Shown piece by piece: positions 37,787 through 45,878 of a stretch of 64,000 nt of DNA. Source of the stretch: Nocardioides albertanoniae (lineage in GTDB: Bacteria; Actinomycetota; Actinomycetes; Propionibacteriales; Nocardioidaceae). Location of the stretch: NCBI RefSeq assembly GCF_006716315.1, contig NZ_VFOV01000001.1:3984501-4048500 (forward strand), written 5' to 3'. The notes under the pieces are model-generated. The model ran no database searches and was not told the DNA's origin. It worked only from the letters and a program-made list of their open reading frames with translations. Numbering within the stretch: position 1 is the stretch's first letter; every line of letters starts with the position of its first letter. A program made the position numbers and the translations under genes.

Positions 37787-39634
37787 GTGACCGCAACCAC
37801 CGATCCGCTCACCTTGTGGGCAGAGGCGAGATCCGAGCAGAGGTCGCTGCGGCAGCTCGGCAGGCTGGTGCGCTCGAGCACTGCCCTGGTGCGCTCGGCC
37901 GCGCCGAGGCTGTACGTCACCCAGCTGGTCCTCCAGGTCGCCGCCGCCGGCGCGCTGGCCGGACAGGTGTTCGCGGTCAGATCGCTCCTGACCGGCATGC
38001 TCGCCGAGGACACCTCCATGAGCAGGGTCGCCGCACCTGTGGCCGCGCTGGTCACCGCCACCGCCGTGGTCGCCGTCTCCGGGTCCGTCCAGGGCCAGCT
38101 CCGGCGCCTGGTGGGCGAGGCGGTGAGCCGCTCGATGTGGCAGCGGGTGCTCGGGGTCGCGTCTCGCGTCGACCTGCGCACCTTCGAGTCGCCGGCCTTC
38201 CAGGACCGCCTGATGCGCGTGCAGGCCAGCGCGCTCTCTCGCCCCTACCAGGTCACCCAGGGGCTGCTCGCCGCCATGGGTGCACTGGCCGCCTGCGTCG
38301 TCCTCGGCATCACCCTGATCACGATCTCGCCCTGGCTGCTGCCTCTGGTCGCGGCCGCGGGGATCCCGATGACGCTGGTCAGCCGGAGCGAGTCGCGGCG
38401 GGAGTTCGCCTTCGCCGTACGCAGCACCCCGCTGGTACGCCTGCGCGGCTACTTCGCGCTGCTCCTCTCCGGTCGTGACGAGGCCAAGGAGGTGCGTGCG
38501 TTCAACCTGGGCCCGTGGCTGCGCGGACGCTTCGACGGGCTGTACGAGGACTACCTGGTCCACCTCCGCCGCCACGCGCTCCGGCTCGGGCTGCTCGGAC
38601 TGCTCGGGCAGACCACCTCGGCGCTCGCGCTCGGCTCCGCCCTGATCGCGATCGTCTGGATGGTCGACGGTGGGATGCTCACGGTCGCGGCGGCGGGGGC
38701 CGGGATCGTCGCGGTGAGGTTCCTCTCCACCCAGGTGCAGGGCCTGTTCGGCGGGCTGCGCTCGATCTTCGAGTCGGGCCTCTTCCTCGACGACCTCGAC
38801 ATCTTTCTGCGCCACGCCCAGACCCCGGCGGGCGAGGAGGACGGCAGCACCGCGCCCGTCACCTTCTCCCGGATCGAGACCTCGGGTCTGACCTTCAGCT
38901 ACCCCGGAACCACCACCCCGGCCCTGGCGGGTGTGGACATCACTCTCCGGGCCGGTGAGGTCGTCGCCCTGGTCGGCGAGAACGGCTCGGGCAAGACCAC
39001 CCTCGCCAAGCTGCTCGCGGGCCTCTACCGCCCCGACGAGGGCCGGATCAGCTGGGACGGCCAGGACATTGCCGACCTCAGCGCGAGCAGCCTGCGGGAT
39101 CGGGTCACCGTGCTCTTCCAGGACTTCGTCAGGTACGCCCTGAGCGCGAGCGACAACATCCGCGTCGGGCGCATCACCGAACCCCTCGATCCCGCCCGCA
39201 CAGCCGCCGCGGCGGAGGCCTCCGGCGCGCTCGGCTTCCTGGAGCGGCTGCCGGACCGGATGGAGACACCGCTCTCCCCCATCTTCGAGGGCGGTGTCGA
39301 CCTCTCCGGCGGCCAGTGGCAGCGGGTGGCGCTCGCCCGCGCCCTCTACCGTGACGCTCCTCTGGTCATCCTCGACGAACCCAGCGCCGCCCTCGACCCG
39401 CGAGCCGAGCACGAGCTCTTCGCGGCGCTGCGGTCCTCGCTTCAGGGACGTACGGCGCTGTTCATCTCGCACCGCTTCTCGACCGTGCGGGGCGCCGACC
39501 GCATCTACGTCCTCGACGCCGGCCGGGTCGTCGAGGAAGGTGACCACGACGCGTTGATCGCGCGCGGCGGGCGCTACGCGGAGCTCTTCCACCTGCAGTC
39601 CGAGGCGTACGTCACCGGCCAGGCACCCCGATGA
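37787..39634 (+). CDS. ABC transporter, fused permease-ATPase (probable lasso peptide exporter, D)
   Basis: A 615-residue half-transporter. Residues about 35-330 hold six membrane helices (LYVTQLVLQVAAAGALAGQVFAV, AALVTATAVVAVSGSV, LITISPWLLPLVAAAG, SALIAIVWMVDGGML). The ATPase has Walker A VGENGSGKTTLAKLL near residue 397, Q-loop LFQDFVRYAL, signature VDLSGGQWQRVALARAL near 506, Walker B LVILDEPSAALD and H-loop ISHRFSTV. No C39 peptidase domain is present, as expected when B2 removes the leader. The GTG at 37787 is chosen over long upstream frames that read as antisense. It likely exports the mature lasso peptide; EPS export is less likely because flippases are present. Confidence 0.87.
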   Translation: MTATTDPLTLWAEARSEQRSLRQLGRLVRSSTALVRSAAPRLYVTQLVLQVAAAGALAGQVFAVRSLLTGMLAEDTSMSRVAAPVAALVTATAVVAVSGSVQGQLRRLVGEAVSRSMWQRVLGVASRVDLRTFESPAFQDRLMRVQASALSRPYQVTQGLLAAMGALAACVVLGITLITISPWLLPLVAAAGIPMTLVSRSESRREFAFAVRSTPLVRLRGYFALLLSGRDEAKEVRAFNLGPWLRGRFDGLYEDYLVHLRRHALRLGLLGLLGQTTSALALGSALIAIVWMVDGGMLTVAAAGAGIVAVRFLSTQVQGLFGGLRSIFESGLFLDDLDIFLRHAQTPAGEEDGSTAPVTFSRIETSGLTFSYPGTTTPALAGVDITLRAGEVVALVGENGSGKTTLAKLLAGLYRPDEGRISWDGQDIADLSASSLRDRVTVLFQDFVRYALSASDNIRVGRITEPLDPARTAAAAEASGALGFLERLPDRMETPLSPIFEGGVDLSGGQWQRVALARALYRDAPLVILDEPSAALDPRAEHELFAALRSSLQGRTALFISHRFSTVRGADRIYVLDAGRVVEEGDHDALIARGGRYAELFHLQSEAYVTGQAPR

Positions 39635-40470
39635 CCCGAGCGAGGGCGAGCGTGGTGATCCCGGCCCATGACGAGGCGGCCGGGATCGGACGGCTGCTGC
39701 ATCGCCTGCTCGACACCGCCGAGCCCGGAGAGCTCGAGGTCGTCGTGGCCGCGAACGCCTCGACCGACGCGACCGTGTCGGTCACCTCGGGCTTCGCCGG
39801 AGTCACGGTCCTCGACCTGCCGGTCGCCTCCAAGGTCGCCGCGCTCAACGCCGCGGACGAGGTCGCCACCGTGTTCCCCCGCATCTACCTCGATGCCGAC
39901 ATCGATCTCACCCTGGACAGCCTCCGCCTGGTCGTCGACGAGCTCTCCGGGGGAACCCCGGCGGCGGCCCCGGCGATCGTCGTGGACACCCGCGGCTGCG
40001 GCCCCGGCGTACGTGCCTACTACGCGATCTGGTCGCGACTCGGCTACGCCCGACATCACCTGCTCGGAGCAGGCGTCTACGGTCTGTCCGAGGCCGGCCG
40101 GGCTCGCTTCGGGCGATTCCCGGACGTGCTCAACGACGACCAGTTCGTCTATGACCACTTCCGACACGACGAACGGGTCAACCCGCCGGGCTCGACGTTC
40201 ACCGTCCGCGCCCCACGCACGCTGCGCGCCGTCTACCGTCGTGGCACCCGGATCGCGCTCGGCAACCTGCAGCTGCGCACGCTCGGGCGGCCGGTCACCG
40301 CCCCCGGGCCGACCTGGAGGGGTGTCCTGCTCGCCGAGCCGTGGCTGGCCCCGGCCGTCGCCGCGTACGTCGCGATGAAGGTGCTCATGAGGACCGCGGC
40401 CGCGCGACGGCTGCGGTCCGGGTCATTCGGCGACTGGGGCCGCGACGACAGCAGCCGGGTCGCGCCGTGA
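39631..40470 (+). CDS. glycosyltransferase family 2 in the lasso/ABC operon
   Basis: A 279-residue GT-A enzyme: ASVVIPAHDEAAGIGRLLHRLLD, VVVAANASTDATVS, VASKVAALNAADEVATVFPRIYLDADIDLTLDSLRL (acidic donor motif DADID), then LLGAGVYGLSEAGRARFGRFPDVLNDDQFVYDHFR. A C-terminal hydrophobic segment (WLAPAVAAYVAMKVLMR) may associate with the membrane. It is coupled to the ABC exporter (ATGA overlap), so it is as likely to glycosylate the lasso peptide or a linked lipid as to build EPS. Its 3' end overlaps the convergent polymerase gene by 48 bases. Confidence 0.84.
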   Translation: MTRARASVVIPAHDEAAGIGRLLHRLLDTAEPGELEVVVAANASTDATVSVTSGFAGVTVLDLPVASKVAALNAADEVATVFPRIYLDADIDLTLDSLRLVVDELSGGTPAAAPAIVVDTRGCGPGVRAYYAIWSRLGYARHHLLGAGVYGLSEAGRARFGRFPDVLNDDQFVYDHFRHDERVNPPGSTFTVRAPRTLRAVYRRGTRIALGNLQLRTLGRPVTAPGPTWRGVLLAEPWLAPAVAAYVAMKVLMRTAAARRLRSGSFGDWGRDDSSRVAP

Positions 40471-41832
40471 GCGGCGCCGGTAGACGCCCCTGTCGATACG
40501 CCACAGCGCGCCGGCGAACCCGACGAAGGCGAAGAGCAGCACCGCGTAGCTCGAGAAGGCCAGCGCGTCGAAGGTGCCGAAGACGACGAACGCCGCCACG
40601 ATCGGGGCGGCCAGGACGTGCCCGAGGTGTCGTGCCTCCGCGTCCACGGCCGTGCGGGCCACCCACTTGGCCATGAAAGCCGCGATCAGGAGCACAGCGA
40701 GCAGAGCCACCGTGCCGGTGATGCCGACGAGGAGGAGGCTGAGCAGATACTGGTTGTCGAGGATGATGTCCTCGATCGTGACCTGCGCCAGCCCGTGTCC
40801 GAGCCACGGATGCTCGTTGACCATCGGCCACACCAGCGCGTAGTCCATCGTCCGGCCGGTGATGCTCGGGTCGGAGTCGACGCGGATGAACAGCGACCGG
40901 TAGGTCCCCAGCAGCCCCGGCGAGACGGCGGCGACGCCCACCACGAACACCCCGCCGACGCACAGCAGGTTGAACCGTGCCCGGCCGGTCCAGGCCGGCA
41001 CCATCACCAGACCCACCACGATCAGCGCCAGCATCGCGCTGCGCGAGAGCGAGGCGAGGCTGGCGAACGCGATGACCCCGGTCGCCACGACCGCCAGCTG
41101 CCGCCGCAGTCGAGTGCTGCCGTGGAGGATGAAGTGGAGCCCGAGCGGCACCAGCATCGCCATCACCACGCCGAACTCGATGTAGTGGTTCGCCGTCGAG
41201 GCGACCCTGGCGAACATCGCCGACCGCTCGGTGTCCGCGCCGATGAGCTCGTGGTTGAGGACCAGCCCCGGGGGCACCAGCATCGGGACCAGGTCGATCT
41301 GCGCCACGAACTGGAGCAGTCCGACGACGGCCATGGCCGCGCCGCCGCCCAGCAGCCACCGCAGCGCGGCGACCAGCCGGGCACGGTCCCGGATCCCGTC
41401 GATGATGAACAGGCTGATCCCGGCGAGCCCGAGCATGCGCAGCAGCGTACGGTCCGCCTCCGACTGTCCCGCCTCCGACAGCGCCCGGTGGTAGCCGATG
41501 ACATAACCGAGGGCGTACGCGGCGATGAACCCGATCAGCGCCCACCGCAGCGCGTTCGGACCGGGGACGAACAGCCCGGTCGAGAGTCGTGCGAGCACGC
41601 AGAGCAGCAGCATCCCCAGGCCGAGCAGCAGCGCCGGGATCCCGGCCGCGCCCAGCGGTGGGACCACGGCACGCGCGGGCACGACCGCCATCACCACCAG
41701 CGTCACCCCGACCAGCGTCGCGGCGTCCAGCGTCGGCAGCCACCGAGCACGGGACGGCAGGCTCACCGGTCGCAGGGTCGGCCCGGTCCGGGTCCCTGGG
41801 ACCGGGCCGACGCGGGCGGCGGCCTCGCTCAC
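40423..41832 (-). CDS. O-antigen ligase/Wzy-type polymerase
   Basis: A 469-residue polytopic protein. About 11 hydrophobic segments flank a central external loop containing NHELIGADTERSAMFARVASTANHYIEFGVVMAMLVPLG. The loop GRTMDYALVWPMVNEHPWLGHGLAQVTIEDIILDNQYL matches the Wzy_C/WaaL family ('P-x-x-G-x-G' loop and following polar residues). It overlaps the stop of the Wzz-like gene upstream, so chain-length and polymerase functions are co-expressed. It is the second Wzy-type protein in the window and is not similar to the one at 14120-15526 by eye. Confidence 0.87.
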   Translation of the reverse strand: MSEAAARVGPVPGTRTGPTLRPVSLPSRARWLPTLDAATLVGVTLVVMAVVPARAVVPPLGAAGIPALLLGLGMLLLCVLARLSTGLFVPGPNALRWALIGFIAAYALGYVIGYHRALSEAGQSEADRTLLRMLGLAGISLFIIDGIRDRARLVAALRWLLGGGAAMAVVGLLQFVAQIDLVPMLVPPGLVLNHELIGADTERSAMFARVASTANHYIEFGVVMAMLVPLGLHFILHGSTRLRRQLAVVATGVIAFASLASLSRSAMLALIVVGLVMVPAWTGRARFNLLCVGGVFVVGVAAVSPGLLGTYRSLFIRVDSDPSITGRTMDYALVWPMVNEHPWLGHGLAQVTIEDIILDNQYLLSLLLVGITGTVALLAVLLIAAFMAKWVARTAVDAEARHLGHVLAAPIVAAFVVFGTFDALAFSSYAVLLFAFVGFAGALWRIDRGVYRRRSRRDPAAVVAAPVAE

Positions 41833-42590
41833 CGCGACAGCAGCTCGCGCTCGGGTTCCGCGGACGGATCCTCGTCGGAGCTCGCGGACGCCTCATCGGC
41901 AGGCTCCCGGTCGGTTTGCTCCTGCGCAGCGGACTCCTCCGCATCGCCGGACTCAGCCGCGTCCTCGACCACGGGGGCTGCGGGATCCTCGGCCGACCGC
42001 TTCTTGGCACGGCGCCGGGCGAGCCCCTCGACCGCCAACGCGACCGCGACCGCGAGCAGGCCACCGACCGCGATGCCGACCCCGAGCTCCCGGAGCCGGC
42101 TGCCGGTCTCCGGCGCTGCCAGCGACGGCGGCGAGACCACGACGACCCGCGAACGCGGTGCCCGCGGCTTGACGCCTGCCTCGGTCTGCAGCGCCTGCAG
42201 CCGCTCCTGCATCGCCTCGATGACCACACTGGTCGTGGCGAGTGCTTCCTCGTCCGCGCCCGCCGAGCCCTGAACCAGGAGCAGCGCGGAGCGCTCCGCC
42301 GCCGGGGTCACCGTGAACACCTCGCTCCCGCCGGCCGCGATGACCTCCTCGCGGGCCTCGGGCGAGCCCATGATCGTGGCCATGGTCTGCGCGGTCGTCT
42401 CGTCGCGGGCGTACGGGTTCAGTCCCGCGAGGTCGTCCGGGATCCTGGTCACCAGCACGGTCGACTGCGCGTGGTGGATCGTCTCGGGCGCCTCGGTGCC
42501 GAAGTAGGTCAGTCCGACCGTCGCGAGCAGGACCGGAACGAAGGCGTACCACCGCCGAAGCAGGATCATCGCCAGCTCCCAGAAGTCCAT
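41829..42590 (-). CDS. Wzz-like chain-length determinant without kinase domain
   Basis: A 253-residue protein with a first membrane helix (RRWYAFVPVLLATVGLTYFG), an external alpha/beta region of about 130 residues and a second helix (LRELGVGIAVGGLLAVAVALAVEGLA), the topology of polysaccharide co-polymerases. Instead of a BY-kinase domain the C-terminus is a long acidic Glu/Asp/Ala/Ser tail (about 55 residues, e.g. EDAAESGDAEESAAQEQTD). It is the first gene of a two-gene unit with the Wzy-type polymerase. It might pair with the separate kinase at 12696 or act alone. Confidence 0.83.
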   Translation of the reverse strand: MDFWELAMILLRRWYAFVPVLLATVGLTYFGTEAPETIHHAQSTVLVTRIPDDLAGLNPYARDETTAQTMATIMGSPEAREEVIAAGGSEVFTVTPAAERSALLLVQGSAGADEEALATTSVVIEAMQERLQALQTEAGVKPRAPRSRVVVVSPPSLAAPETGSRLRELGVGIAVGGLLAVAVALAVEGLARRRAKKRSAEDPAAPVVEDAAESGDAEESAAQEQTDREPADEASASSDEDPSAEPERELLSR

Positions 42591-42702
42591 CGTGCCTCTT
42601 TCGTTCGTAGGGCCTCACCCAGATGGTGGCGTCCCGCGCATTCCTCCCCCACAACGTGCGCGGAAGCATCCTCAATAGAGGGGAATCGCACGGGAGGGGC
42701 GG

Positions 42703-43989
42703 CTACTCCCAGATCGTGTCCAGGTCCGGCAGCTTCGGGTCGACATGAGCGCACTTGGCCGCGACCGCCTGCTCACCGAGCGTGTTGCCGCCCTTGTACT
42801 CGACCGGACCCGACTCCGCACCGCCGGCGAGGTTGTCGGCGCACACGTCCTCGAGGACGAGCGGCAGCTCCGGGTGGCGTACGTTGCCGTACATCCGGGT
42901 GTCGCGGATGACGACCTTCGCGTCCGGGTCGATGTCGAGGGCGGTGTTGAACGTGTTGGTGCCCCCGCAGTCGTAGCCGTCGGGCACCTTGCCGGCGTCG
43001 TCGTTTCGGCAGTTGACCATCAGGCTGTTGCGAATCGTCCAGGTGCCGACGACACCGCCGTCACCGGCCTGCCAGGCGGCGTTCGTCGAGGCGAAGAGCA
43101 CCGAGTTGAGCACGGTCAGGTCCCGGGGCGGTGGTGAGCCTGCGGCCCCGAAGGTCTGCAGGGTGTCGGTGTGGGCGTCGGACCCGTGCGCGCGGTAGGA
43201 TCCCTCGAGCCAGAGGCCGGCGACGGTGAGGCCGACGACCTCTCCCACCTCACCACCCTCGCCGGTGCCGTACGTGCTGATGTTCATCCGGTCCTCGCCG
43301 GTGTCCGTGCGGACCTCCGGCGCGACGATCTCGTAGAACCCCGCGTCCTCGAGGACGTGGTCGTCACCGACGTCGCCACGGGCCGAGGCCTTGATGAAGG
43401 AGTTGTCGGTCATCACGATCCGGGCGAACGCGGAGCGGTCACCTCGCTCGGCGATGTTGATCTCCCGCGCCTGGAAGCCGGCGACGGTGACGTGCGGCGC
43501 GTCGAGGACGAGCGCCCGGTCGTCGACGTCGACGACCACGGACTGCCGTTGGCCCAGCGGCGGCCGGACTAGGACGTTCGTCGCCCAGTCGTCGTCGCCC
43601 TTGCTGACCACCAGGTCGCCCCCGGACCACGTCTGCGGCGCGACCTCGATGACGTCCCCGGCCTTCGCGTCCCCGAGCGCCTGGTTCAGCTCGCTCAGCT
43701 TGTCGATCTTCTTCGTCGCCGGGGTGTCGTACGCAGGTGTGTGATCGGGCCAGTTGAGCCCCGAGGGTCCAGGCGGTGCCGCCAGGGCCTCGGCCTGTGG
43801 CGGCGCACCGGGACTCGTCGTCGGCTCACGGGTCGGCTCGGTCGAAGGCTCGGTCGACGGCTCGGCCGAGGGCTCGGTCGACGCCTTCGGGTCGTTGTCG
43901 GAGCCGGCACGGGACAGCGACCACCCGAGGACGAGCCCGAGCAGCAGGATGAGGACGGCCAGAAGCAGCAGCGATCGTGTTCGCAGCAC
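42703..43989 (-). CDS. membrane-anchored parallel beta-helix protein (second in window)
   Basis: A 428-residue protein. The GTG at 43989 has GGAGG eight bases upstream and begins MLRTRSLLLLAVLILLLGLVL, a signal anchor. A Ser/Thr/Glu/Pro linker with TEPS repeats follows (EPSAEPSTEPSTEPTREPTT). The remaining 320 residues resemble chondroitinase-B/alginate-lyase-like beta-helices: VIEVAPQTWSGGDLVVSKG, APHVTVAGFQAREINIAERGD, FARIVMTDNSFIKASARGD and VLNSVLFASTNAAWQAGDGGVVGTWTIRNSLMVNC. Catalytic residues are not assignable. It shares an upstream ATCGGGTATGTG string with the beta-helix gene at 22542. A role in trimming or binding EPS is inferred. Confidence 0.8.
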   Translation of the reverse strand: MLRTRSLLLLAVLILLLGLVLGWSLSRAGSDNDPKASTEPSAEPSTEPSTEPTREPTTSPGAPPQAEALAAPPGPSGLNWPDHTPAYDTPATKKIDKLSELNQALGDAKAGDVIEVAPQTWSGGDLVVSKGDDDWATNVLVRPPLGQRQSVVVDVDDRALVLDAPHVTVAGFQAREINIAERGDRSAFARIVMTDNSFIKASARGDVGDDHVLEDAGFYEIVAPEVRTDTGEDRMNISTYGTGEGGEVGEVVGLTVAGLWLEGSYRAHGSDAHTDTLQTFGAAGSPPPRDLTVLNSVLFASTNAAWQAGDGGVVGTWTIRNSLMVNCRNDDAGKVPDGYDCGGTNTFNTALDIDPDAKVVIRDTRMYGNVRHPELPLVLEDVCADNLAGGAESGPVEYKGGNTLGEQAVAAKCAHVDPKLPDLDTIWE

Positions 43990-44042
43990 GTCATCAGCCT
44001 CCGGGTGCGCGGCCTGCACCCGGGGTACGCCGGGAGCACATA

Positions 44043-44054
44043 CCCGATATCGGG
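44043..44054. promoter_or_regulatory. perfect palindrome CCCGATATCGGG (box 3)
   Basis: The 12-bp palindrome lies 54 bases before the beta-helix gene start. On the minus strand it continues as ATCGGGTATGTG, identical to the string before the other beta-helix gene (22442-22453). GGGTAT is also the -10 of SigB/SigF-type promoters, an alternative reading. Confidence 0.65.
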
Positions 44055-44078
44055 CACGAGAACCGAGCCCGGTGCCTC

Positions 44079-44091
44079 AGATCGGGGATCT
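44079..44091 (+). promoter_or_regulatory. AGATCGGGGATCT box before the GT2/methyltransferase operon
   Basis: A 5-bp-arm palindrome with a GGGGAT core, 54 bases before the GT2 start at 44145. It fits the half-site AATCGGGGAT of the other boxes imperfectly. Confidence 0.4.
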
Positions 44092-44144
44092 TGCCCGGCG
44101 ACCCACGACGGACCTGGACGGGCGCTGCCAACGTAGCCGGCGTG

Positions 44145-45056
44145 ATGGGCGTCGTCCTGGTGACCTACAACAACGAGACCCACATCGGTCCGGCCCTCGA
44201 CGCGCTCCGCGCGGCGGCGACCGGTCCGATGGACGTGGTCGTGGTCGACAACGCGTCGGCCGACTCGACCGTGGCCGTCGTCCGCCGTGACCACCCCGGC
44301 GTACGTGTCCTCGCGCAGTCCGAGAACCTCGGCTTCGCCAAGGCCTGCAACCTCGCCGCGCGCACCCTGGACACCGAGCTGGTCCTGTTCCTCAATCCCG
44401 ACACCGTGGTGGACGAGGACGCGCTGTGGATCGGCACCGAGGCGATGCGGGCGGACCCGTCGATCGGGATCCTCGGCGGCCGCACCCGCTACCCCGACGG
44501 CGGCCTCAACAGCACCTGCTGCTTCGGCAGCCCGACCCTGTGGTCGGCGCTGTGCGAGGCGCTCGGGCTCAACGCCCTCGCGGCCGGCACCACGCTGTTC
44601 AACCCCGAGCACCTCGGCGGCTGGGACCGGGACGACACCCGCGACGTCGATGTCGTCACCGGCTGCTTCCTGCTCATCCGCCGCGACGTCTTCGAGGAGG
44701 TGGGCGGCTTCGACGAGCGCTTCTTCCTCTACAGCGAGGACACCGACCTCTCGCTCCGTGTCCGCCGCAGCGGTCGCCGCTGCGTACATCATCACCGGGT
44801 CGGGCTGGTCCATGCCGGCGGCGGGTCGGACACCGTGCGCTCGGCGAAGCTCGTCAAGGTCCTGGCGGCGCGCGCCGTCTACTACCGCAAGCACTGGACC
44901 AGGCCGGCCATCGCCGCCGGCACCGCTCTCCTCGACGCCCGCGTGCTGACCCGGCTGCTGGCGTCCCAGCTTCGCGGCGGTCCCCATCGCAACCACTGGC
45001 AGCAAGTCTGGCGGCAACGGGCCGCCTGGCACCAACGGAGGGTCTCAACCGCATGA
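44145..45056 (+). CDS. glycosyltransferase family 2 (rhamnosyltransferase-like)
   Basis: A 303-residue GT-A enzyme: GVVLVTYNNETHIGPALDAL, VVVVDNASADSTVAVVRR, SENLGFAKACNLAART, LFLNPDTVVDEDAL (donor and metal site), then DVDVVTGCFLLIRRDVFEEVGGFDERFFLYSEDTDLSLRVRRSG, the hallmark acceptor block of WbbL-like rhamnosyltransferases. It resembles the N-terminal half of the fusion at 27142. ATG at 44145 (a GTG one codon earlier is possible). It opens a three-gene operon with the methyltransferase and a further GT. Confidence 0.9.
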   Translation: MGVVLVTYNNETHIGPALDALRAAATGPMDVVVVDNASADSTVAVVRRDHPGVRVLAQSENLGFAKACNLAARTLDTELVLFLNPDTVVDEDALWIGTEAMRADPSIGILGGRTRYPDGGLNSTCCFGSPTLWSALCEALGLNALAAGTTLFNPEHLGGWDRDDTRDVDVVTGCFLLIRRDVFEEVGGFDERFFLYSEDTDLSLRVRRSGRRCVHHHRVGLVHAGGGSDTVRSAKLVKVLAARAVYYRKHWTRPAIAAGTALLDARVLTRLLASQLRGGPHRNHWQQVWRQRAAWHQRRVSTA

Positions 45057-45877
45057 ACCTGTCCCCACCCGCCCGACCCGCCGCCCGCCCCTGGGAGAAC
45101 AGGGCACGGATGGAATACCGCACCCTGCGCCACATCGTGCGCTCGGCGAGGCAGGGCTACGGAGATTTCGTACGCCAGGGCCTGGAGTCCGCGCTCCGGA
45201 TCCCGGTCCTGTCCGTGGCCGACCTGAGCCGCCGGGACCGGCACGAGTGCAACATCTGTGGCTGGTCGGGCCGCACCTTCTACCCCAACACCGGTCCCGG
45301 CTACCACGAGATGGAGGTCGCGTGCCCCGGCTGCTCCAGCCAGGACCGGCACCGCAGCCTGCTCGCGCTGATGCTCGCCGAGACCGATCTCTTCGCCGGT
45401 GGCCGCCGGGTCGTCGAGGTGGCGCCGATGCGCGGGTTCGAGCGGCTGATGCGGATGCAGGACGGCCTCGACTACGTCTCCTTCGACCTGGAGCGGCACG
45501 CCATGGAGCGCGGCGACATCACCGCCATGCACTACGAGACGGACTCGGTCGACTACTTCATCTGCTTCCACGTCCTCGAGCACATCCCCGACGCGGACAC
45601 CGCGTTGAAGGAGATCCTGCGGGTCCTGAGACCAGGTGGTCAGGCGATCGTGCAGGTGCCGGTCGACTGGGACCTGCGGGTCACCCGGGAGTACGCAGCG
45701 CCCGACCCCCGCGATGTCGGCCACGTCCGGCAGTACGGCAAGGACTTCACCGTCAACCTGAGCGACGCGGGCTTCGACGTCCGCGGGACGTCGGTCGCCG
45801 AGAGGTTCGAGGAGGCGGTTGTCGAACGCTTCGGGCTCTCACCGGAGCCGATCTTCTTCCTCACGAAGCCGCGCTGA
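45053..45877 (+). CDS. SAM-dependent methyltransferase with N-terminal zinc ribbon
   Basis: A 274-residue protein. C66-N-I-C69 and C91-P-G-C94 (ECNICGWSG...ACPGCSSQDRHR) form a predicted zinc ribbon. The methyltransferase domain follows: VVEVAPMRGFERLMR (degenerate motif I), LDYVSFDLERHA, VDYFICFHVLEHIPDADTALKEILRVLRPGGQAIVQVPVDW. Such proteins probably methylate sugars of surface polysaccharides. ATG overlaps the upstream GT2 stop, with GGAGGG 10 bases before. The next GT starts one base after its stop. Motif I lacks the usual GxGxG, so the SAM site is atypical. Confidence 0.82.
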   Translation: MNLSPPARPAARPWENRARMEYRTLRHIVRSARQGYGDFVRQGLESALRIPVLSVADLSRRDRHECNICGWSGRTFYPNTGPGYHEMEVACPGCSSQDRHRSLLALMLAETDLFAGGRRVVEVAPMRGFERLMRMQDGLDYVSFDLERHAMERGDITAMHYETDSVDYFICFHVLEHIPDADTALKEILRVLRPGGQAIVQVPVDWDLRVTREYAAPDPRDVGHVRQYGKDFTVNLSDAGFDVRGTSVAERFEEAVVERFGLSPEPIFFLTKPR

Positions 45878-45878
45878 C

